Assembly: GCA_029964075.1 (NCBI GenBank)
Contig: CM057135.1
Location: 31,423,366 to 31,487,365, forward strand
Source of the DNA: Patiria pectinifera
Lineage: Eukaryota; Echinodermata; Asteroidea; Valvatida; Asterinidae
Length of the DNA stretch: 64,000 nt
Direction: 5' to 3'
A program made the translations under genes and the position numbers. This document shows positions 1 through 11,436 of the stretch, in pieces. A model generated the notes under the pieces. That model saw only the letters and a list, made by a program, of their open reading frames with translations. It had not been told where the DNA came from and did not search any database. Numbering within the stretch: position 1 is the stretch's first letter; the number at the start of each line of letters is the position of its first letter.

Positions 1-539
1 GGGATTGGTATACAGATTTTAAAATGTTTTATAATGGAACAAACATTGGCATGATATGCATTGTCACTCAGATTGCTATGAAAAGTATTGTACAATTTAC
101 TGATATTTCTACTCTAAGGGTTCATTTTTCTGATAAAAGATAGAAAACGGATTTGAATGAATCAATTTACTTAAGAAGCTCCTAGTTCAGCCAATATTAA
201 ATATGCGAAATAGCTCACGACCAAAAAATTCCAACGTGTTTGCCATGAAAATATCAGGTTGAAAACAATCGACAGAAGCACCATGCACTTGTTGTTGAGG
301 TTAAAAACGTTTGACAGTTGAAAATTGTAAGTAAAACTGGTTTGCATTAAAATAAAAAAAAGAGACTTGATAACAAATGTTTAATTGATCAGAATAAACC
401 TTGTTTTGAAGTTTAAAATATGATACCTTGAGGCTTTTTCATTGCCGATGAGTTTAAACCCATCAAATTCCTTAGCCCTCCCCCCAAAAAACCCACATTG
501 TGCCAAACCCTATATGATATGTTTCCATATTTTTATTAA
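1..539. other. AT-rich stretch without recognisable gene
   Basis: I see no exon with splice signals, no RNA gene and no clear repeat here. The sequence is AT-rich and leads into the satellite that starts near position 540. Confidence 0.5.
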
Positions 540-3500
540 AATTATGCAAAAAAAATGATATTTCTCAAAAATTCAGATTAGCAAGGCGTTAACCTTGCAT
601 TTGTATTGAAATTCTACAAAAAAATTAATCTTTTCTCAAATATTCTGATAAGTAAGGAGTTAGCCTTATACATGTAGTTTTATTGAAATTCTACAAAATT
701 TGATCTTTTCTCAAAAATTCAGATAAAGAAGGAGTTAGCCTCGCATTTCTAATTGAAATTCTGCAAAATATTGATCTTTCTCAAAATTTCAGATAAACAA
801 GGGGCTAACCTTGAATTTCGATTGAAATTCTGCAAAAATGTAATATTTCTCAGAAATTCAGATGACTAAGGGCTTAACCTTGCATTTTTATTGAAATTCT
901 GCAAAATATTGATCTTTCTCAAAATTTCAGATAAACAAGGGGCTAACCCTGAATTTTGATTGAAATTCTGCAAAAATGTAATATTTCTCAGAAATTCAGA
1001 TTAGTAAGGAGTTAGCTTTGCATTTTTATTGAAATTCTGTAAAAAAATTATTTTTCTCAAAAATTCATATTAGCAAAGTGTAAACCTTGCATTTTTACTG
1101 AAATCCTGCAAATTTTGATCTTTCTCAAATTAAGAAAAGTAAGGGGTTAGCCTTGCATTTTGATTAAAATTCTGCAAAAAAATTGTTCTTTCTCAGAAGT
1201 TCTGCTAAACCTTGCATTTTTATTGAAATTGTGCAAAAATCTGATCTTTTCTCAAAATTCAGAAACGTAAGGGGTTAGCCTCGCATTTCTAATTGAAATT
1301 CTGCAAAATATTGATCTTTCTCAAAATTTCAGATAAACAAGGGGCTAACCTTGAATTTTGATTGAAATTCTGCAAAAATTTAATCTTTCTCAGAAATTCA
1401 GATGACTAAAGGGTTAGCCTTGCGTTTTTATTGAAATTCTGAGAATGTGATCTTTCTCAAAAATTCAGATTAGAAAGGGGTTAGCCTTGCATTTTTAATG
1501 AAATTCTGCAAAATGTGATCTGTTCTCAAAATTTAGATCAGTAAGGGGTTAGCCTTGCATTTTTATTGAAATTCTGCAAAAATTTGATCTTTCTCAAAAA
1601 TTCAGATTAGCAAGGTGTTAACCTTGCATTTTGATGGAAATTCTGCAAAAAATGATCTTTCTCAGAAGTTCAGATTAACCTTGCATTTTTATTGAAATTC
1701 TGGAAATTTGATCTTTTCTCAAAATTTAGATAAACAAGGGGCTAACGTTGCATTTTGATTGAAATTCTGGAAAATTTGATATTTTCTCAAAATTCACATT
1801 AGTAAGGGGTAAGCCTTGCATTTTTATAGAAATTCTGCAAAAATGTGATCTTTCTCAAAATTTCAGATAAACAAGGGGTTAACCTTGCATTTTATTGAAA
1901 TTCAGGAAAATGTGATCTTTTCTCAAAATTCAGATTCGTAAGGAGTTAGCCTTCCAATATTATTGAAATTCTGCAAAAACGTGATCTTTCTTAGAAATTC
2001 AGATAAACCTTGCATTTTTATTGAAATTCTGAATAATTTGATCTTTTCACAAAAATTCAGATGAGCAAGGGGTTAGCCTTGCATTTTCTTTGAAATTCTT
2101 GAAAATTTGATCTTTTCTCAAAATACAGATTATTTAGGGGTTAGCCTTGCATTTTTATTGAAATTTGGCAAAATCTGATCTTTTCTCAAAAATTCAGATT
2201 AGTAAGGGGTTAACCTTGCATTGTTATTGAAATTCTGGAAAATTTGATCTTTTCTCAAAATTCAGATCAGTAAGGGGTTAGCCTTGCATTTTCATTGAAA
2301 TTCTGCAAAAATTCAATCTTTCTTTCTTTTCTCAAAAATTCAGATTATTTAGGGGTTAGCCTTGCATTTTTATTGAAATTTTGCAAAATCTGATCTTTTC
2401 TCAAAAATTCATATTAGTAAGGGGTTAACCTTGCATTTTTATTGAAATTCTGGAAAATTTGATCTTTTCTCAACATTCAGATCAGTAAGGGGTTAGCCTT
2501 GCATTTTTATTGAAATTCTGCAAAAAATTAATCTTTCTTTCTTTTCTCAGAAATTCAGATTAGCAAGGTGTTAACCTTGCATTTTTATTGAAATTCTGTA
2601 AATTTTGATCTTTCTCAAAATTAAGAAAAGTAAGGGGTTAGCCTTGCATTTTGACTGAAATTCGGCAAAAATTGGATCTTTCTCAAAAATTCAGATAAAC
2701 AAGGGGCTAACCTTGCATTTTTATTGCAATTCTGCAAAATGTGATCTTTCTCAAAAATTCAGATTAGTAAGGGGTTAGCCTTGCATTTTTATTGAAATTC
2801 TGCAAAAATTTGATCTTTCTCGAAAATTCAGATTAGCAAGGTGTTAACCTTGCATTTTGATGGAAATTCTGCAAACAAATTATCTTTCTTAGAAATTCAG
2901 ATTAACCTTGCATTTTTATTGAAATTCTGGAAAATTTGATCTTTCCTACAAAGTCAAATAAACAAGGGGGCTAACCTTGCATTTTGATTGAAATTATGAA
3001 GAAAAAAAAATTCTCAAGAACTCAGATAACCTTGCATTTTTATTAAAATTCTTGAAAATTTGATTTTTTTTCTCAAAATTCAGATTAGTAAGGGGTAAGC
3101 CTTGCATTTTTATTGAAATTCTGCAAAATTTGATCTTTTCTCAAAAATTCAGATTAGTAAGGAGTTAGCCTTCCAATATTATTGAAATTCTGCAAAAATG
3201 TGATCTTTCTTAGAAAATTCAGATTAACCTTGCATTTTTATTGAAATTCTGAAAAATTTGATCTTTTCACAAAAATTCAGATGAGCATCGGGTTAGCCTT
3301 GCATTTTTATTGAAATTCTTGAAAATTTGATCTTTTCTCAAAATACAGATTATTTAGGGGTTAGCCTTGCATTTTTATTGAAATTTTGCAAAATCTGATC
3401 TTTTCTCAAAAATTCAGATTAGTAAGGAGTTAGCCTTGCATTTTTATTGAAATTCTGCCAAAATTTGATCTTTTTTTCTTAGAAATTTAGATTAACCTTG

Positions 3501-3735
3501 CATTTTTATTGAAATTCTGAAAATGTGATCTTTTCTCAAAATTTTGTTAAGTAGGGGGTTAGTCTTGCATTTTTATTGAAATTCTGCAAAAATTTGATCT
3601 TTTCTCAGAAATTTAGATTAACCTTGCATTTTTATTGAAATTCTGCAAAAATTTGATCTTTCTCAAAAATTCAGTTACATTAGGGGCTGACCTTACTTTT
3701 TTTATTAAAATGCTGCAAAATTTGATCTACAAAAT
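540..3735. repeat. Satellite array, ~70-bp unit, about 45 copies
   Basis: A head-to-tail array whose consensus unit runs through GGGGTTAGCCTTGCATTTTT, then ATTGAAATTCTGCAAAA, then TTTGATCTTTTCTC, then AAAAATTCAGATTAGTAA. Full units are about 68-72 bp. A shorter ~55-bp variant lacks the AGTAAGGGGTTAG segment, so that CAGATT joins AACCTTGCATT directly; it recurs near 1678, 2004, 2899, 3026, 3226, 3494 and 3615. A variant with ATTTAGGGG recurs near 2130, 2345 and 3350, always followed by the same neighbour unit, which points to multi-unit blocks having been copied together. No coding potential is seen. The array lies just downstream of the SDR1 gene. Confidence 0.95.
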
Positions 3736-3800
3736 GTAGGTGTCAAAATAAAATGAATACAACATTTAATAATATGAACTACATACACATGAAGGTGCCT

Positions 3801-3806
3801 TTTATT
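3801..3806 (-). terminator. Poly(A) signal candidate for SDR1
   Basis: Reads AATAAA on the minus strand about 170 bp beyond the SDR1 stop codon. It is a plausible cleavage signal. No transcript evidence is available. Confidence 0.45.
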
Positions 3807-3973
3807 AACTTAATAAAAAGCTAATTTTCTCTGGAATGAATAGGAATGAGATAAATGCTTCGGTTTGAAATATACGATTTCAAAATTGATCGTTTATCTT
3901 TACATATAAGTACCCATCACCACTTTACTCGGAAGAACTGCCGGTATTAACCAAATCGAGCGAGATGTTTGAT

Positions 3974-5825
3974 TCAAACTAGTGGGAAGTCTGTAGGTTC
4001 AATGAGTATCTCGTTAACTGCCACACCTTCTGGTTGACTCACAGCATACAGAACTGCTCTGCCTATGTCATCTGGAGACAGATACTTGTCCAACTCAGAG
4101 TTGAAATACTTGTCCAGTGCCTGTAGAAAGAAAACAGTAGACGACAAATCACTCAATCAATCATTACCCATGACTGAAAATGATTTTAACATCGCTTGCT
4201 AACTTTGAAGATTCTTCAAATCATTATTATTATAAATTTTTGACAAAGTCATGGGTTGTGGAAGACTGAGTACAGCCCATCTTGAACCACTTCCCGTATA
4301 AAATAAAATAAAAACTTAAAGTAATCAGTTAAAGATAAAAAAGTAAAGTAATCATGTACACTATAAAACGAAAAGGACAATATTTGAAATTTAACGTATA
4401 AAAAAAAAGTTAACATGATAAAAATCTATGACCAACAAAAACCCAAGGAAGATAAAATAGACGTATGAACAAACATATTACATTCATGACTGAATCAAGG
4501 TCACACAAAATCTTTATATTTGTAATTTTATTATAATGTCAAAATAATGAATATTACTTTACAATATGAATCCTATACCTCTTGATCAATCATCTTATTT
4601 TCATTGAATGAAGTTGTGACGTCACCGGGCTGTATGTTAGTCACTCGTATGCCGGTTCCAACCAGTTCCTTCCTCATCGATGACGTCATTCCTTCTACAA
4701 AGTACTTGGTTCCAGCATAGACAGCCAGACCCGGGCAAGTCTGCAAAAGGATAAAACAAACTGGTCGTGGTTACTAGATTCAACGAGTTGACATCAATTT
4801 TATTGAGAATTTTATTGTGAATAATTCTAGCAAATCGATCTTGCACAGGTGCATACTCGTCAACGCCATCCCTCCTGCATACTTACATCAACTCAACTAT
4901 AACTATCTGCAATTTGAAGAAAAAAATGCGGCTTTTACTGAATCACTTATCTAAAGTGCTATATAACAAACAGAGAGCACGTCTTAGCTGATAAATACAA
5001 GGTTTCTGAGAATGCAGTTCAAGCATAACTTACGGTTCTTCCCGAGTCCGATGACATATTCACAATGTGACCTTTGCCCCTTGCTATCATTCCTGACAAA
5101 ACGGCACCAATGCCATTCAGAACTCCCTGGAATCAAAATTACACAGTTAGCAGGTCATGAAACAAAATACATAGTTCTAATGGTTTCATATAATATAAAC
5201 AAAAAGGTGGCTGATCATCATTGCGGTTGCACTCGCCGGCTATAGGAGATCCCAGATTACTTATCCACAAATAAGTTGGATTGGTTTATTGGATTTTTTT
5301 TAAATTTTTTTATAAATGTTGAATAAGATCCTGCTTTATGGAGACATTAATGCAATCTAACACCTTGCAGTTGACATCCACCGTCTTCTCCCATTCGTCT
5401 TCTTTTAAGTTCCTCATCATTGTGTAGTAACCAATCCCTGCATTGTTGACAAGAATATCAACTGGTCCTAGCTCGGCTTCCGTCTTAGCAATCAGATCTT
5501 TCACCTGTCAAAATCAATAATTTTTATGACAGAACTAATGAAAGTTTAGCCCATGTCCGAAAGTTAAACATCTTTAAATGTGGTACGTGCTACCCCCATA
5601 ACTCATGCATTCTCTTTACCTGTTGTCTTACGCAGACATCTGTTTTGACCGCCAGGACCTTTCCTCCAATCTCTGCAATCTTGAGTCTTGCTTGTTCTAG
5701 TTTCTCTTCATGTCTTGCTGCTAATGCAACTGATGCACCTGCTTGTGCTAAACACTTAGCAATAGCAAGACCGATTCCTGATGAACCTCCAGTGATGACA
5801 ACCACCTTGCCCTCCAGGGGTCTGG
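3974..5825 (-). CDS. Classical short-chain dehydrogenase/reductase, copy 1 (5' exon not found)
   Basis: NAD(P)-dependent oxidoreductase of the classical SDR family; substrate unknown. Exons in transcription order are 5620-5825, 5364-5504, 5034-5126, 4579-4740 and 3974-4120, all with GT-AG borders and compatible phases. They give about 249 residues, close to the family norm of ~250. Motifs seen are the cofactor loop TGGSSGIG, the structural NNAG, a catalytic Ser in VNMSSDSG, the YAGTK catalytic Tyr/Lys pair, and the C-terminal VNEILIEPT segment. No signal peptide or membrane segment is visible. The first exon found opens one base into a codon and has no in-frame ATG; a TGA lies just upstream in that frame, so a short upstream coding exon must exist and was not found. 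The intron pattern is identical to SDR2 at 11437-13694, so the two arose by tandem duplication. Both lie downstream of, and on the same strand as, the A-T-R enzyme gene. Confidence 0.9.
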
Positions 5826-6359
5826 CTGTTCATTGGTTAAAACAGTTGGCTTCATGAGTCACTGACAAAATTGATTACATAATCAGTTTATTTGGTGTTT
5901 TTTTTAAATATATACCCTGGATTGGACATTTGGGAGACATTCCCATAGACTTGTGTAATAATGTGCAATATTCCCTTGTCCTTTTTTGCACGAATTTCGG
6001 TAGTTTACTAATCAGAAAAAGGGGGTTTGGTTCATGTCTCCCTAGTGACCGATGCCTCCCATCCCATGGTACCATTACACGTATAATAGTAATAATAATA
6101 CCTTGGTAATGTAATAATAATCGGCATTGACAGGTCTTGTCTGCATAAAGGTCATCATATATATTAATTTTGAAGCGATAAATGCAAATTTCGCCACAGA
6201 CATCAACTGAACTGCGTTTTGGAATCGTTTAACCTGCCACTAGAGGGCGCTCCTAAATTTCATGGCGTCAACGATTACTTTTTTTAGAAAGTTCAACCCA
6301 GCCGGACACTAACATCGTTGGAAGGAAGTTCATGTCTTTTTCAATTTTCAAATTATTAG

Positions 6360-6514
6360 GCACTTCCGGTTTCGACCGGAAGGAAGGGACACGTGATTTG
6401 ATGCGAAAAATAAAATAAAGAGCGTGTATTATCATGTCGAATCCCGCAAAATGCAAGTTCCGGTCTATCACGGTTGATTTTATGCTTAATGTCACGTGAC
6501 CCATGATGACGTCA
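6360..6514 (-). promoter_or_regulatory. Candidate SDR1 promoter region with paired ETS, CACGTG and CRE motifs
   Basis: Within 155 bp upstream of SDR1 lie an inverted pair of ETS-type sites (CACTTCCGGT and ACCGGAAG, ~6360-6385), a perfect 10-bp palindrome GTCACGTGAC (6491-6500, an E-box of the MITF/TFE/USF class) and a full CRE palindrome TGACGTCA (6507-6514). Such clustering is typical of animal core promoters. Assigning it to SDR1 is inference, because the SDR1 first exon is unresolved. Confidence 0.4.
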
Positions 6515-6763
6515 TGGCGTAATTACAAAAAAAACACACCACATCTTCAGTGGGTTGTACATTCAGTGCTTTAACAATTGAAGTTCATGTTTTCATTTTG
6601 ACAAACAGTTCTGAAGAAGAATTTGCTGAAATTGCTGAGAATAAAAAAAGTAAATTCTTACAATAACAATCAACACCCAACTAGAACAGAGGTTTGGTTT
6701 ATCTGGGCAGTGGTCTGGGGGACATGAGTCAAAATGCAGGGCTGTTTTTTGCGTGCAGGTGAT

Positions 6764-6906
6764 TAGCCCGACTGCATCTGGCCGTACAGTACTATTGCAA
6801 GTTCTGTAGTACGGCCAGACGCTCAATGCTTTCACACAGACTGAATTGTGTGGAAGCATTGTGTGGAAGCATTGAGCGTCTGGCCGTACTACAGAGCTTG
6901 CGATAG
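6764..6906. mobile_element. Foldback MITE, family A, truncated copy
   Basis: It starts TAGCCCGACTGCATCTGGCC and continues like the left end of the element at 29867. The opposite arm (AGCATTGAGCGTCTGGCC and GCTTGCGATAG) is present in inverted orientation, but the last ~25 bp of that terminus are missing. Very short (about 143 bp) and non-coding. No target duplication is visible because one end is lost. Confidence 0.75.
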
Positions 6907-7494
6907 ATGTATTCCTGCATATAACAGTGAAAATTCTGTTCGAATTTCCTTCATATTTTATTTAAACAGAAGCCATGAACTCAATTGACTTGGAATCGGT
7001 GTGTTTTATATGGCTATTGAGGGGTGACCTCCAAATGACCTATTTGAAAAGCCGGGTGGTGTTTGAATACCATCACTTTTACAAATTGTACAGGCGCTTT
7101 CAAAGTTTGATATGCGTAAGCACACGGCATGTAAGAATAGCGACAAACCATCTACCAAAGTATCGTTGGTGTATTATTTGCCCACATTTTGCATGTGAAT
7201 ACCTGGTTCTTGGTTCACTGACAAAGGTATATTCAAGGACGAATGAGTTCAGGCTATTGTGGTGAGGTATACTGACTGATTCTGACGTAGGAAAATTACA
7301 GTATATGTGATGACCTCAATGAGCAATTCCATGCACTCAAAATTGTTTCAACCCCCTCCCCCACTAATGAGCCTTGAGGGATAGGACAGGGGAAGATGGG
7401 GGGATGGTTGAACTCTGCTAAATTTGTGGCACGGGGGCACGTCCATCCAGTCTGCGGAAGTGGATGCGTTTTGGTGTGCTGTAATAATACACTA

Positions 7495-7895
7495 CCCATA
7501 TATGCATACTGTGGCCAATGTGGACTACCTCCGGAAATAAAGGCCACCACTTCAACATGTCGAACTTTGTCAAATTTTGATTTTCACATTTAGGCTTAGT
7601 TTGTAGATTTTTTGACTTTGGAAGCATATTCACCCTCTTGATAGGATAATCAGAAAGTGCTGCCTTTTTCAAATGTCTAATTTTTGTGAAATTTCATGTT
7701 GAAATTTTGATACGCAAACGTGCAAACCAATCTGGAAATTTCACAAAAAAATAGACATCTGAAAAAGGCAGCACTTTCTGATTAGCCTATTTATGTGACA
7801 ATGGCATCGAGTGCAACAAACTAAGCCTATGTGAAAATCTAAATTTGACCTTCATTTACGGAGGTAATCCAGTAAATTGGCCACACTTATGGGGC
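7495..7895. mobile_element. Foldback MITE, family C, old copy
   Basis: Two inverted arms share a GATTTTCACATTTAGGCTTA block (left) with its reverse complement (right), and AGTGCTGCC with GGCAGCACT. The right terminus reads GGCCACACTTATGGGGCTG. The left terminus is decayed. It ends about 12 bp from the next copy at 7907, so the two sit in tandem. Confidence 0.7.
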
Positions 7896-7906
7896 TGCAT
7901 ACTCCA

Positions 7907-8377
7907 TAGCCCCATAAATGTGGCCTATTTACTGGACTGCCTCCGAACATAGGCCACACATCCACATGTACAAAAACGTGTCGCACTTTGCCAAATTTTG
8001 ATTTTCACATTTAGGCTTAGTTTGTAGGATTTGTTTTTGCTTTAGAAGCATACTCACCCTCTTTATAGGCTAATCAGAAAGTGCTGCCTTTTCCAGATGT
8101 CTAATTTTTGTGAAATTTCATGTTGAAATTTTGATACGCGAACATGTAAAAATGAATCTGGAAATTTCACGAAAAATAGACACCTGAAAAAGGCAGCACT
8201 TTCTGATTAGCCTATAGAGAGGGTGAGTATGCTTCTAAAGCCAAAAAACCTACAAACTAAGCCTAAATGTGAAAATCAAAATTTGGCAAAGTGCGACACG
8301 TTTTTGTACATGTGGATGTGTGGCCTATGTTTACGGAGGCAGTCCTGTAACTGAAATAAGCCACATTTATGGGGCTA
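7907..8377. mobile_element. Foldback MITE, family C
   Basis: The termini TAGCCCCATAAATGTGGCC and GCCACATTTATGGGGCTA are inverted. Almost the whole 471 bp folds back: arms of ~210 bp carry the CACATTTAGGCTTAGTTTG and AGTGCTGCC blocks in opposite orientation. Non-coding. A clean target duplication is not evident. Confidence 0.88.
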
Positions 8378-11300
8378 CACTATAGAAGTTCATGCAAGCA
8401 ACAGAGAGCTTGCGTGCATGTAGACAGAAATGGGTCTCGATGCAACTACAAAACATGATTGCATTGCATGTGATTATAATGACAAGGTGACATGCAAAAT
8501 ACCAATGATAGCTTACCCATGTCGCTTTGTGGTTAAATTGGCTCTCCGATCCCTGGAAAACACTGCAATATTGATAAACATGTACATGTACATGTACACT
8601 ACATGTACAGTAGATGTAGTACTACTAGTACTAGTAGTACCTGTACTAAACTGACCTCGCCCACAGCACACGGCAAGTCACTGTTAACCGTCATGCTCAA
8701 GGCCGGCGACCGTCCATTCACCAACCACATTTGGGTGCACTGAACCAATTAATTCAAAACTGTACATTCAACAAGGTTCAGGGCCAAATTACATGCAAGC
8801 CGACATCACTGGGGTTTCTCAAACAAAAATTAAATTGTCTCGTACTTCATCTTTTCATTACTTTTCAATTTTGGGTAGACAAGCCGATTACATTTTTAAA
8901 TACATGTATTCACACCAAAACAAAATCACCTCCCGAAAAGTGATAATTCCCAAGCCTGCATGCAGCCGTTTTACAAGCGGCATCTTTCCACTTTCTCAGG
9001 CAGATAGGACCCATTTTCAACCGTAATTTTATCAAGCCTGCCCTCAGATGAAAGCCCCAAAACCAGGGAGTTGATCCTTGGCTACATTTACACAATTCCA
9101 CCGGTATTTTTTTTTTAGCCAAACGGCATCCATTTTACTTGAATTAGTTCACTGCACCAATGTATTTTGCAGCTCAGGGTTCGCGGGTCATGTCACTGCA
9201 CCCACGTGACAATTGCCACGCACTGCAAAGTAAAGGAACTTTGATCTTCTGGTACATATGGCGAGTCGGGCAGTGAGAATTAAACTATTTATTCACGATA
9301 ATACAAGTACCCTCAATGCAGAACTGCACAGCACACCGTGAGCTTCATCAGGGGCGGATCCAGGATTGGTTTTTTGGGGGGGGGGGTGCAGGATCAGGCC
9401 CGTCAAATTTTCTATGTCCGATTGTTACGAACTGGTGGACAAAGCCTATAAGTTTTCATTCTTACATTAATTGTGACCTGCGTTATAGCCTAAAACATGG
9501 GGGGGGGGGACGTATATCTCAACATCATACAAATGTACAGGAAGGGAATGATGATGATTAAAAAAAAAATCTTATTATATTTTCTATTTCAAAGTGAAAG
9601 TCATATAACCCATTGACTTTTTAACTCAATCTTGATAGGCCGATAAATTAAACCCCATTTCATTGTGTTTTGAGTTTGACCAATCACAGCGGCCCTGATT
9701 AATATCTGACTATATCAGAGATGCCACGTACTTTTCAAGTTTTGAACCTGAATTCAGGTGTGTTTTTTTTGCCCAAAAAGTGACTAATTAAAAATGTTGG
9801 ATTTGGTCTGAAACATCCAGAAAATACATTTTGGAAAGAGGGTAAGGGTAGTGGTTTTTTTAGTAAAACTTAGTAAAAATTGGTGGCATACTTGCTATAT
9901 GGGGTTTTCGAAACCTTTGGCTTCGATTTTCTTCGCCTTCGGCTTTGCCTTCGACTTTTGAATCACTGAAAGGCAAACCAAACCAAAATATTGCAACTTT
10001 TGTCTTCATATCAACCGATTGTTCGTGAGGCATGACGGGCACCAAAATGTAGATGGAGTCCCCGAAGTTGGGGGGGGGGGGGGCCCAAACTCTCCTTACT
10101 AGCCGCGGACGAAGCCAAAGCCCATCGTTTTGAATATGCACCCCAGACGAACACTTGTATAGCCACTGGATTTGAGAGGATCAAATGCGCAGTGGGCATA
10201 GCAGAGGGTCCAAGAAATGAACTTTTCTTAGGAATATCTTTGTGTAACTTTCTACTCCTCTTAAAAATGTATGAAAACTATTTTACATCTCTTGCCGAGG
10301 AATTTTATTGAAAAGTGCACTTCTTGAAATATAAAAATGTCCATGCTTTCCTGGACAACCGAGGGCGCTGCTACTGTGATGTCATTTCAGGAAGACACTG
10401 TTCAGTTTTGGTGTTTAAGTTCAAATTGTGAACCCAAAACTTTGCTCGTTGAAAACATCTGTGAGAAAAGTTTGCCTACTGGCTTATTACTGCCATGTAC
10501 TGATACAACAAGGATTTGGCAAAGAACGGACATTACGACAGCAAAATATCCAAAATTAGTCAGCTTTTAGTGCTGAAATAATTGTAACAATGCCGCAATG
10601 GGATTTCTACCTGAAATGACAGCACACTTTTGCTCATGAATATGGATATTTGCATAACACATCCAAAAAGGCACCAAAATAACCTTGAAAATGGCTTGAA
10701 ATCAAAGATAAAAAACAGGCTTAAATATGAAATAAGTGCATGTTGTAGGACTGCATAAAACAATTTACATTGTATGAGCCCTTTAATGGATTGTTCTTTT
10801 ATCTGTTTTTAATTTCAATGGAACACTTGAAAAAGTCACTCAATCAAGCTTTACTTCAATACATACACTGGTGCACATATTAATTGTGAGGTACAATGTA
10901 AATTGTTTAAGTTTTGCCAGATCTCCAAAATATTCTATCATGCAAGAGAGAACAATAATCCCACACATTTTGATATAAGACAAACTGCTCTGAATGATGA
11001 TAGCAATTAATTATTAGAAGGATTTAAACTGTCACAGATGCTGATCTTATCAAATGTTTTTGATGTTTTCCAATGTCGACCAAACTAAATGCTTGTAAGA
11101 TATCCCACCACCCAGCAAAGGGAAACTATAAGAAATTAATAACTACATCGAAAAAAACTGACAAAACTTACTTTGACCCAATAAAACAACCTGCAGACTA
11201 TAGAAGATCACACACTGTTAAAATTGTGCATTTTAAATTTTCAAGTGAGGATTTTTACATAGCACAACTTTACTTTTTCACGATGGTTTGTGGAAAGGAA

Positions 11301-11436
11301 TGTAACATGCTGATAAAAAATTAGCATAAAACTTTTCTGTCTTTTCTTGAAGTTAATCTTCTGCCTAATTACAATGAAAGGCACAGATTTGATCAACTTG
11401 TGACATTTAAAATAATTGAATAATTGTTGACATAAC
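8378..11436. other. Intergenic region between SDR1 and SDR2
   Basis: I see no exon with supporting splice sites. Contents are low-complexity ACATGTACATGTA and ACTAGTACTAGT palindromic sequence (~8578-8645), three G homopolymers (9376-9386, 9499-9509, 10070-10083), and two hAT-like terminal sequences (near 9349 and 10168) that do not pair convincingly. Confidence 0.5.
9349..9400 (+). mobile_element. hAT-like element terminus
   Basis: Begins CAGGGGCGGATCCAGGATTGG-like sequence followed by a T run and G11. This is the typical terminus of non-autonomous hAT elements (CAGNGGCGGATCCAGG). The other end and the target duplication were not identified, so extent and family are tentative. Confidence 0.4.

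Noticed and set aside
540-3735. CRISPR-like array
   Set aside because: Units are contiguous copies with no unique spacers, no fixed repeat/spacer alternation and no cas genes. The DNA is clearly animal.
5590-5805. SDR start at MVVITGG
   Set aside because: The codon there is GTG. Animal nuclear genes start at ATG, and coding similarity continues upstream through RPLEGK to the splice acceptor.
9349-10168. A single hAT element from the CAGGGGCGG end at 9349 to the CCACTG end at 10168
   Set aside because: The terminal sequences differ after the first few bases and the flanking 8-bp sequences (AGCTTCAT and GATTTGAG) do not match.
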